Below, piece after piece: positions 1 to 6,044 of a DNA stretch of 6,244 bases. Under the pieces are notes generated by a model. The model did no database searches. It saw only the letters and a list, made by a program, of their open reading frames with translations, and had not been told where the DNA came from. The translations under genes and the position numbers were made by a program. Origin of the DNA: Mycobacterium sp. (lineage in GTDB: Bacteria; Actinomycetota; Actinomycetes; Mycobacteriales; Mycobacteriaceae); NCBI GenBank assembly GCA_018500005.2, contig JAHBAP020000464.1, forward strand, positions 1-6,244. Direction: 5' to 3'. Each line of letters opens with the position of its first letter. The stretch's first letter is position 1.

Positions 1-1
1 C

Positions 2-35
2 GTCTCGTGGGCTCGGAGATGTGTATAAGAGACAG
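2..35 (+). other. Nextera read-2 sequencing adapter (contaminant)
   Basis: These 34 bases match the Illumina Nextera read-2 transposase adapter as I know it. It consists of a 15-base adapter tail starting GTCTCGTGGG, followed by the 19-bp Tn5 mosaic end AGATGTGTATAAGAGACAG at 17-35. Base 1 is probably the last base of the index. The stretch is a library-preparation remnant at a contig end, not genomic DNA. It creates a false in-frame GTG at 7 and the well-known artefactual peptide MCIRDR in front of the first gene. Genomic sequence begins at about 36. Confidence 0.97.
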
Positions 36-36
36 G

Positions 37-1170
37 CGCCACGCCGTCGCCGAGGCGCCGGCCCCCCCCCCCGAACCCCGGGCCGCTCCCCGCCCGGCCC
101 AGCCTGCGGCGGCCAGCCAGTGGGGGGCTCGGCCCGCCACGGCGCAGCCCTCAGCCGTGACCCGCACCCCGGCGGTGCGGCCCCAGCGCGATTGGACCCC
201 TTCCCCGGCCGGTGGTTCGGCCCGCACCTCGACGTTCCAGCCCGGTAGCGCCGTACTGCGCGTCGAGGATGTGGCACAGCCCCGCAAGATGCCGCCGGAA
301 ATGGGTTGGCGCAAGACCGTTTACGTCGGAAGCGGCAAGCTGGTCAACCTCGGTGCCGGGCCCGCCGAACTCGAGCTGCGCGCCAACATCGACGCGATCA
401 CCGCCAACATTCCCGGCAACTACACCATCGCCGTGGTGTCGATGAAGGGCGGTGTGGGTAAGACCCGCGTGACCGCCGGACTGGGCACTGTCTACGCCAA
501 CTACCGCACCGAGCCGGTCATCTCGCTGGACGCCAACCCCACCTACGGGAACCTCGGCCGGCTGATTGACCCGTCTGCGACGGCCACCGTGCGCGAGTTC
601 ATGAGCGACGACCAGGTGACCACCTATCCGATGGCGCGCTCCTACACCGGGAAGAACCGGCAAGGACTGGAAGTGCTGCCGGGCAATCAGAACGTGGCCA
701 ACCCGATGGTCCTCACTGATGAGCTGTTCAACGCGGTGATCGCCCGCGCCCGGCAGTTCTATCAGCTCGCGCTGATCGACTGCGGCCCCCATATCGAACA
801 TCGGGTGATGCGCAGCGTGCTCTCCCAGGCCGACGCCCTGGTGATCGTCGGAACCATGGGCTTCGACGGCGCCGCCGCCGCCGAGACAACACTGGATTGG
901 TTGGATGCCCGCAACAGCCACGAACTTCTGCGCCGCTCAGTGGTGGTGCTCAACGATGTTCACGACAACGCCGATTCGGAGTTCCTGAGCACCGTTGAAA
1001 AGAGCTTGGCGCCGCGGGTTGGGGCGGTGAAGACCATCCCCTTCGATAAGCACCTGCGCGACAGCCACACCCTCGATTTCACCGCGCTGCAGAAGAAGAC
1101 CCGGCTGGCGTTCATCGAACTCGCCGCCTGGCTGGCGAAGGGATTCACCGGCAACGTTGGTGTTCGGTGA
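37..1170 (+). CDS. ESX-associated MinD/ParA-like ATPase, 5' partial (EspI-like, Rv3888c-like)
   Basis: This is the C-terminal 377 residues of a cytosolic P-loop ATPase of the MinD/ParA type that accompanies ESX loci; numbering here starts at base 37. Residues 1-70 are rich in Pro, Ala and Arg and look disordered, as in EspI of ESX-1. Residues 88-115 hold a Gly-Trp-Arg and Asn-Leu-Gly segment that I recall from mycobacterial ESX MinD-like proteins. The ATPase fold follows: deviant Walker A KGGVGKT at 137-143, LDANP with D165 in the second MinD-type motif, and the Walker B-like LALIDCGP with D248. The residue after the P-loop Thr is Arg instead of the usual Thr. The stop overlaps the eccD start by 4 nt, so the two are probably translationally coupled. 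The upstream end is cut by the contig edge, and the apparent GTG at 7 lies in adapter. M. tuberculosis Rv3888c is annotated near 341 aa, so an internal start such as GTG 157 is possible, but the frame is open and coding-like back to 37. The role in secretion is not established for ESX-2. A regulatory or energy-sensing role is inferred by analogy with EspI. Confidence 0.9.
   Translation, partial: RHAVAEAPAPPPEPRAAPRPAQPAAASQWGARPATAQPSAVTRTPAVRPQRDWTPSPAGGSARTSTFQPGSAVLRVEDVAQPRKMPPEMGWRKTVYVGSGKLVNLGAGPAELELRANIDAITANIPGNYTIAVVSMKGGVGKTRVTAGLGTVYANYRTEPVISLDANPTYGNLGRLIDPSATATVREFMSDDQVTTYPMARSYTGKNRQGLEVLPGNQNVANPMVLTDELFNAVIARARQFYQLALIDCGPHIEHRVMRSVLSQADALVIVGTMGFDGAAAAETTLDWLDARNSHELLRRSVVVLNDVHDNADSEFLSTVEKSLAPRVGAVKTIPFDKHLRDSHTLDFTALQKKTRLAFIELAAWLAKGFTGNVGVR
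62..72 (+). repeat. C11 homopolymer in proline-rich coding region
   Basis: Eleven consecutive C residues lie in the Pro/Ala-rich N-terminal part of the MinD-like ATPase gene and encode part of an APPP stretch. The run sits 27 bases from the adapter junction, where coverage is likely low, so its length is open to indel error. The reading frame is coding-like on both sides, which supports the length as given. Confidence 0.8.
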
Positions 1171-2747
1171 CCTCGTTGCAACCCGCGTCTGCGGAGGCTG
1201 CGCCGCTGGGGGAACCTGACGCCAAGGCGGGCCACCGGGTGCTGGTGGGGCTGATGGCCGGTGAGGCCATGTTGGGCATCCGCATGGATGCGGTGGCAGC
1301 AGTGGGGATGCAGATCTCGGCGTTGGTCGACCTCGTCAACGGCCGGCTGGTGGAAGTGGGACGGCCGCGGTTGGCTGCGCCCCAGTCCGAGGGCGGTACG
1401 GCTAAGCGGGGCCGCTGGGCAATCTGCTGGGTGGACGGCACACCGCTGCGCACCAACCGGTCGTTGCAGGACCAGGGCGTGTTGGACGGCACCCGGTTGT
1501 GGTTGCGTTTCGTCGAGGACGACGAGGCCCGGATCCCGGTCATTGAGCATGTCACCTCCGCGATCCCCGCAGAACTGCGCAAACGCTGGCCCTCGGTCAC
1601 TCCGGCGTGGGCGGCCCGTGTCGCGATGACGCTGGTCAGCGTCGGCGTTCTGGCGGCGTTGGGGCTGTTGGCCCGGTGGCGCAATGAGCACCACGGCTGG
1701 CTGGCGGCGGCGGTGGGCCTCAGCATCGCGGTGGGACTGCTGGCCGCAGCCACGGTCATCATGTTGCGTCCCGATACCAGCACCGACCTGGCGCAACCGG
1801 CGTTCAGCCGCGGCCGGACGTTCCGACTCGTCGCTGATGTGTTGCGGCTCAATGGTATTGCCGCCTTAGCTGTTGGGATTGGCGCAGCCGTGCCCGGGCC
1901 GCTGGGAGCTCCGCAAGTCGCGTTGGTGACCGCGGTCATCCTGGCGGCCGCCGCGCTGAATCTGCGGTTTTTCGGTGGGCCGATGGCGTTGTGCACGGCG
2001 GTCATCGTTATCGGTGTCGCCGCCCTGCTGACAGGGTTGGCGCGGATGGTTCTGCTGACCTCGGCGACCACGCTGCTGTGCTGCGTCCTGCTCGTGGTGA
2101 CCCTGGCGATCAAACGGACCCCGGCGCTGGCGCGGTGGGCCGCGCGGTTGCGGTTGCCGGTGTTTCCCTCAGCCTCGGGCCGTTGGGTCTTTGAGACCCG
2201 GGCCGATCTTCCGGCCGCGGTCGTGGTGGCCGCCGGCGAGGACCCTGAACTGGACGGCCCGAAGTCGGTACGCGAGACGATCCTGGCGACGGACCGGGCC
2301 CGCAACATCATCACCGGGCTGCTGACCGGCCTGGGCGCACTGCTGGTGGTGTGTTGTGGGTGGCTGTGCGATCCGACACGTGACGAGCGGTGGCTGGCGG
2401 TGGCACTGGCCATGACGTTGGCCGGTGCGGTGCTGCTGCATGCCCGCGGCTATGAAGATCGCACCCACGCCACGATCCTGGCGGTCAGTGCCGTCGCTGT
2501 CGTGATGGTCGTGACGCTGCGCTTCGCGTTGCAGTTGCACAGCGCGGCCGCGGTTTTGGCCGCTTGTGCCGTGCTGGTGCTTGTCCCGGTCGCAGGCCTC
2601 ATCCTGGCCTCGGTTGTGCCGAACACCATCTACAACCCGGCGTTCAAGCTGACCGTCGAGTGGGTGGGCTATGCGCTGTTCTTCGCGTCCTTCCCGCTCG
2701 CGTTCTGGCTGATGGGCGTGTTCGCCGCGATCCGGTATCGGTCATGA
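1167..2747 (+). CDS. eccD: Type VII secretion integral membrane protein EccD (ESX-2-like)
   Basis: EccD is the main multi-spanning subunit of the ESX inner-membrane complex, where it surrounds EccB/EccC helices. The 526-aa product has the full family architecture. Residues 24-115 form a cytosolic ubiquitin-like (YukD-type) domain ending in DGTRLWLRF. I count 11 hydrophobic helices at about 149-169, 178-200, 226-243, 249-268, 273-293, 295-315, 380-400, 408-426, 433-454, 459-483 and 498-522. A polar cytosolic loop (about 316-378) separates helices 6 and 7. The length is close to EccD2 (about 509 aa). The GTG start overlaps the preceding stop (GTGA) with no convincing Shine-Dalgarno nearby, which suggests coupling to the upstream gene. 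An ATG at 1255 would delete the beginning of the ubiquitin-like fold and is unlikely. The stop overlaps the mycP ATG. EccD family assignment is firm; the ESX-2 subtype comes from gene order. Confidence 0.95.
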   Translation: MTSLQPASAEAAPLGEPDAKAGHRVLVGLMAGEAMLGIRMDAVAAVGMQISALVDLVNGRLVEVGRPRLAAPQSEGGTAKRGRWAICWVDGTPLRTNRSLQDQGVLDGTRLWLRFVEDDEARIPVIEHVTSAIPAELRKRWPSVTPAWAARVAMTLVSVGVLAALGLLARWRNEHHGWLAAAVGLSIAVGLLAAATVIMLRPDTSTDLAQPAFSRGRTFRLVADVLRLNGIAALAVGIGAAVPGPLGAPQVALVTAVILAAAALNLRFFGGPMALCTAVIVIGVAALLTGLARMVLLTSATTLLCCVLLVVTLAIKRTPALARWAARLRLPVFPSASGRWVFETRADLPAAVVVAAGEDPELDGPKSVRETILATDRARNIITGLLTGLGALLVVCCGWLCDPTRDERWLAVALAMTLAGAVLLHARGYEDRTHATILAVSAVAVVMVVTLRFALQLHSAAAVLAACAVLVLVPVAGLILASVVPNTIYNPAFKLTVEWVGYALFFASFPLAFWLMGVFAAIRYRS

Positions 2748-2842
2748 TCGCAGCGCATCGCCTGCGCAGTGTTTCGGCGGTGAGCGCGGTAGCGGGTTTG
2801 GTGGCGATGTCAGCGCTGTGGGGCGCCCCGAGCGCCGCCGCG
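2744..2842 (+). other. MycP signal peptide
   Basis: The first 33 residues show a basic n-region (MIAAHRLR), a hydrophobic core rich in Ala, Val and Leu, and small residues at the end (APSAAA), as in Sec signal peptides. Cleavage just after the Ala run is inferred; the exact bond is uncertain by one or two residues. The segment also fixes ATG 2744 as the start codon. Confidence 0.75.
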
Positions 2843-4417
2843 GTGGAACCGCCGGCGATCGACCCGGCTGCGGTCCCGCCCGACGGGCAGCCAGGCCCGC
2901 AGCAGGCGATGCGGCAAGGTGCGCTGTGCACGCGGGTCGGAACGCTGCCGGGCACCGACTACCGCATCCAGCCGAAGTACATGGATCTGTTGAACCTGCC
3001 CGAGGCGTGGAAGTTCGGCCGGGGGGCCGGGGTGAGCGTGGCCCTGATTGATACCGGGGTCAGTCCCCATCCCCGGTTGCCGACCCTGGTGGGCGGCGGG
3101 GACTACATCGAGGGCGGCGACGGTCTGACCGACTGCGACGCACACGGCACCTGGATCGCGAGTTTGATTGCCGCGTGGCCCAACGACGGCAACTCACCGC
3201 CACCCCCGCCGCGCGAGGTTCAACCTCCACCGGCGGGGCAGGGCCCACCGCCGGCCGAACCCGGAGCTGCTGACCAGTCCACGCCGCCAGCCTCAGCGCC
3301 CACCGCTGCTGAGGGTCCGGCCGGATGGACGAGTGCCACCGCCGCGGCACCTGGCGTCGAGCCAGCCGCGATGGGCCAGCTTCCGTCACCCGAGGCTCCG
3401 GCCGAAGCCGCGGGTGATCCGCCCTACCCGGCAGCGCCGCCGCCGTGGCCTCCGCCGGATGCGTTCTCGGGCATCGCCCCGGAGGTGAAGCTCATCTCGA
3501 TCCGCCAATCGTCGTTGGCGTGGAGTCCGCAGGGCGCGTTCGGTGATTCCGACCCGGTGACCCGACGCAAGGCCGGTGATGTGGCCACGATGGCCTCCGC
3601 GATCGTTCATGCGGCCAACATGGGCGCCAAGGTCATCAACATCTCCGAGGTGTCCTGCATGCCGGCCAACAAGATCGTTGACCAACGCGCGCTGGGAGCC
3701 GCGATCCGCTATGCGGCGGTGGACAAAGATGTGGTCATCGTGGCCGCCGCGGGAAACCTTCGCGGACCCGACAGTGACTGCAAACAGAATCCGTTGAGCA
3801 ATCCGCTGACGCCGGATGATCCGCGTAACTGGGCGGGCGTGACGACGGTGGTGACCCCCGCCTGGTTCTCCGACTACGTCCTGACGGTTGGTGCGGTCAA
3901 TGCGGCCGGAAACCCGTTGCCGGACTTGAGTATTGCCGGGCCGTGGGTGGGCATCGCCGCCCCAGGCACCGATGTCATGTCGCTCTCCCCGCGGGATGCG
4001 GGTCTGATCAACGCCGAGGAGAATCGGGAGCAGCAGCTTGTCGCGCCCGCGGGCACCTCGTTTTCGGCGGCGATTGTCACCGGCACCGCGGCGCTGGTCC
4101 GGGCGAAATTTCCGCAACTGACCGCCCACCAGGTCATCAATCGTCTGATCGCCACCGCCCGGCCACCGGCGGCCGGCGTGGACAACGAGGTCGGCCACGG
4201 CATCGTCGATCCCGTCGCCGCTCTGACCTATGACCTGCCGGCCGGTGAACCGTTGCCGCCGCAGAACCAGTCCTCGCCGCTGGTCCTGCCGCCACCGCCG
4301 CCGCCGCGGGATATGACCCCGGTCTGGGTGGCGCTGGGTGGTGTGGCGGCGATTGCGGTCCTGGCGACCGGCACTGTCGGACTCTCAGCGTTGTTGAGGG
4401 AGAGGAAGGGCCGCTGA
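2744..4417 (+). CDS. mycP: Type VII secretion-associated serine protease mycosin, MycP (ESX-2-like)
   Basis: This is a subtilisin-like (S8) protease that is exported, anchored in the membrane and associated with the periplasmic side of the ESX complex. The 557-aa product has a signal peptide (1 to about 33, AxA-type cleavage around SAAAVEPP) and an N-terminal extension. The catalytic triad is D103 (ALIDTGV), H134 (DAHGTWIAS) and S439 (GTSFSA), with oxyanion-hole N338 (AAAGN). All are present, so it should be active. The mature part has exactly four Cys (62, 131, 305, 346), which fits the two disulfides known in mycosins. Residues 147-243 are a long Pro/Ala-rich insertion between the His and Asn motifs. 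A six-proline run (516-521) precedes the C-terminal membrane helix (526-548) and the short basic tail RERKGR. The length fits MycP2 (about 550 aa), and is well above MycP1 (about 446). The ATG at 2744 overlaps the eccD stop (ATGA). The frame stays open upstream to 2564, but that extension lies inside eccD and would bury the signal peptide. Its physiological substrate is unknown; MycP1 cleaves EspB. Confidence 0.95.
   Translation: MIAAHRLRSVSAVSAVAGLVAMSALWGAPSAAAVEPPAIDPAAVPPDGQPGPQQAMRQGALCTRVGTLPGTDYRIQPKYMDLLNLPEAWKFGRGAGVSVALIDTGVSPHPRLPTLVGGGDYIEGGDGLTDCDAHGTWIASLIAAWPNDGNSPPPPPREVQPPPAGQGPPPAEPGAADQSTPPASAPTAAEGPAGWTSATAAAPGVEPAAMGQLPSPEAPAEAAGDPPYPAAPPPWPPPDAFSGIAPEVKLISIRQSSLAWSPQGAFGDSDPVTRRKAGDVATMASAIVHAANMGAKVINISEVSCMPANKIVDQRALGAAIRYAAVDKDVVIVAAAGNLRGPDSDCKQNPLSNPLTPDDPRNWAGVTTVVTPAWFSDYVLTVGAVNAAGNPLPDLSIAGPWVGIAAPGTDVMSLSPRDAGLINAEENREQQLVAPAGTSFSAAIVTGTAALVRAKFPQLTAHQVINRLIATARPPAAGVDNEVGHGIVDPVAALTYDLPAGEPLPPQNQSSPLVLPPPPPPRDMTPVWVALGGVAAIAVLATGTVGLSALLRERKGR
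4397..4409 (+). promoter_or_regulatory. Ribosome binding site of eccE
   Basis: The purine tract AGGGAGAGGAAGG lies inside the 3' end of mycP and ends 7 nt before the eccE ATG at 4417. It is a good Shine-Dalgarno match, unlike the weak or absent sites before eccD and mycP. So eccE can recruit ribosomes itself as well as by coupling. Its bases resemble the site before eccA. Confidence 0.75.
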
Positions 4418-6021
4418 TGCGTGCAAAAGCCCCGTTGGGGGTGTCTGCGTCTTGGCCAAGGTGGGCCGCCGGTTTCGTCACCGTGACAGGGATTCTGTGG
4501 TTGGGCAGTCTGTTTCGCGGCCCCGGCCCGATGTGGGGGTCGATCGCGGCGGCCGCGACGGCCGGCACCCTCATTGTCGTGACGTGGCGGTTGTTGCCGT
4601 TGACGACGGTCCTTCGCCGCCGCCTCGCACCGTCGCGTCCGGACCCTGCCCTGTTGGACACCACACCGCCGGCCGACATTGCGCCGCTGTGGGATAACAC
4701 CCCTGCAGCGATCCGAGCCTGGGGAGATGACGTCGTGGCGGTGTTGGCCATCGACGGCCCCGACAACCCGCCCTCGGTGTTCGACCGCAACCGGGTCGAG
4801 TCGGCGACGTCGATCCCGCTGGACGTGTTGGCCGATGCGTTGCGCCAGTTCGATGTTCGCCTGTCAGGAATCGACGTGCTCAGCGTGGGCCGTCGCCGCG
4901 CCTCGCGTGCACACCACCCCTATGCCGCCACCTACACCAGCATGATCGGCGATCACGCTGCGATGGGGCAGCGGCGCAGCTGGTGTGTACTGCGGATGGA
5001 TCGCTTGCAGAACGCTACGGCCATCGCCAGCCGTGATTCGGTGGCCTCGACATTGGCTGCGTGTGCTGCCCGGCTGGCCTCGGAGTTGTCGGCACGCAAG
5101 ATCACTGCCCGCGTGCTTGATGCCGCCGAGTTGGTTGATGTGGACTTTCAGCTCGGGGCCGGAATCGGGGCCGAGCCGCGGCCGGGCTGGGGGGATCTGC
5201 GCCACGGTGCCGGTTCGGTGAGCGCCTATTGGGTGTCGCCGAAGGACATCACCACCGAGAATCTGGATCGGATCTGGGTGCCCGATAGTGATGCCACCGC
5301 GGTGGCGGTGCAGTTGCGCCCCGTGGATGGCGGCGGGGCCGAAGTCGGGGTGATCGTGCGGTATTCCACGCCGACCCCGCTGGCCTCGCCGCCACTGGAC
5401 GGGCTCAACCCGCTCTCAGGCCGCCACGACCTCGCCGTCCGGGCAGGCCTGGCGGATGCACCCACGCCCCAACTGCGTGCCCCGCACCGCCGTCTCGACG
5501 GCGACGAGGATATTCGGGTTCCTCTGGGGGCGACGGGAATCCTGTTGGGCACGTTGCCCTCTGGTCACCCGCTGCTGATGAACCTGGCCGCTGCCGACCC
5601 GTCGCAGTCCTCGACGGTCACCATTGCCGGGGAGTTGGCGCTGCTGGTTCAGGTGGCGCTGCGTAGCGCGGCGATCGGCTATCAGGTGATGGTGGTCTCG
5701 GCCCAGCCGGAGCGCTGGCGGGACGCCACCGCCGCGGGCCTGCAGGTGATCGCCCCGAGTGCGGGGGCGGCCCTTCCCGGCGAGGGGCCGCCCGTGATGG
5801 TTATCTATGACACCCCCGGCGCGTCGGGGGGCTTTACCGGCGCAGCCCCGGCGATCACTGTGCGGGCAGTTCGCCCGGCCAGTGCCAGCATCGCCGATGT
5901 GCATCTCGAGCAGGAGTCCCCGGATACTGAAACGGTGCGGACCGCAGGGTTCTCCACACGGGTGACCATCGACGTCAATCCGGAACGCAATCTCATCAAG
6001 CAAGGCCCGAGGGCCGCCTGA
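4417..6021 (+). CDS. eccE: Type VII secretion protein EccE (ESX-2-like)
   Basis: EccE is a peripheral subunit of the ESX membrane complex in mycobacteria, with no known enzymatic activity. The 534-aa product has two N-terminal membrane helices (about 16-33 and 41-62) and a basic stretch (VLRRRL, 65-70). A large soluble part follows. Residues about 93-245 look like the family core, with a His/Tyr-rich central stretch and the helix ASTLAACAARLASEL. Residues 250-534 form an extended C-terminal part without motifs I recognise. The length is close to EccE2 (about 537 aa) and well above EccE3 (about 331) or EccE5 (about 406), which is one reason for the ESX-2 assignment. The ATG shares one base with the mycP stop (TGATG) and has a good Shine-Dalgarno upstream. 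EccE sequences diverge strongly, so the name leans on topology, position between mycP and eccA, and length. Confidence 0.9.
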   Translation: MRAKAPLGVSASWPRWAAGFVTVTGILWLGSLFRGPGPMWGSIAAAATAGTLIVVTWRLLPLTTVLRRRLAPSRPDPALLDTTPPADIAPLWDNTPAAIRAWGDDVVAVLAIDGPDNPPSVFDRNRVESATSIPLDVLADALRQFDVRLSGIDVLSVGRRRASRAHHPYAATYTSMIGDHAAMGQRRSWCVLRMDRLQNATAIASRDSVASTLAACAARLASELSARKITARVLDAAELVDVDFQLGAGIGAEPRPGWGDLRHGAGSVSAYWVSPKDITTENLDRIWVPDSDATAVAVQLRPVDGGGAEVGVIVRYSTPTPLASPPLDGLNPLSGRHDLAVRAGLADAPTPQLRAPHRRLDGDEDIRVPLGATGILLGTLPSGHPLLMNLAAADPSQSSTVTIAGELALLVQVALRSAAIGYQVMVVSAQPERWRDATAAGLQVIAPSAGAALPGEGPPVMVIYDTPGASGGFTGAAPAITVRAVRPASASIADVHLEQESPDTETVRTAGFSTRVTIDVNPERNLIKQGPRAA

Positions 6022-6034
6022 ACTCGGCCACCCG

Positions 6035-6044
6035 AGGGGAGAGG
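6035..6044 (+). promoter_or_regulatory. Ribosome binding site of eccA
   Basis: AGGGGAGAGG fills the end of the 23-nt gap between eccE and eccA. It directly abuts the ATG at 6045 and lies 6 nt before the in-frame ATG at 6051. GGAG (6038-6041) could serve the first start with 3-nt spacing, while GAGG (6041-6044) serves the second with more usual spacing. The site therefore does not clearly favour the upstream start. Confidence 0.7.

Noticed and set aside
17..35. Tn5 mosaic end that could suggest a transposon insertion
   Set aside because: It is preceded by the Nextera read-2 tail and lies at the very edge of the sequence, so it comes from library preparation and not from a genomic transposon.
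7..36. GTG at 7 as start of the MinD-like ATPase
   Set aside because: The codon and the next nine lie wholly or mostly in adapter sequence; the real start is missing or lies further inside.
151..921. Minus-strand open frame (256 codons) opposite the ATPase gene
   Set aside because: His/Gly/Val-rich shadow of the ATPase gene, whose P-loop and Walker B motifs are clear on the + strand.
1145..2413. Long minus-strand open frame (422 codons) opposite eccD
   Set aside because: It is rich in Ser, Arg, Thr and Ala, as expected of antisense frames in GC-rich DNA, and lies fully over a well-supported gene. No recognisable domain.
2564..2743. Upstream extension of the mycP frame to ATG 2564
   Set aside because: It would add 60 residues lying entirely within eccD and place the signal peptide internally; ATG 2744 gives a normal export signal and an ATGA overlap.
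3386..4198. Minus-strand open frame (270 codons) opposite mycP
   Set aside because: Arg/Gly/His-rich shadow of the protease gene with no domain; the catalytic motifs are all on the + strand.
6022..6044. Promoter or terminator between eccE and eccA
   Set aside because: The gap is only 23 nt, the inverted repeat is short with no T-run, and there is no room for a promoter outside the coding sequence.
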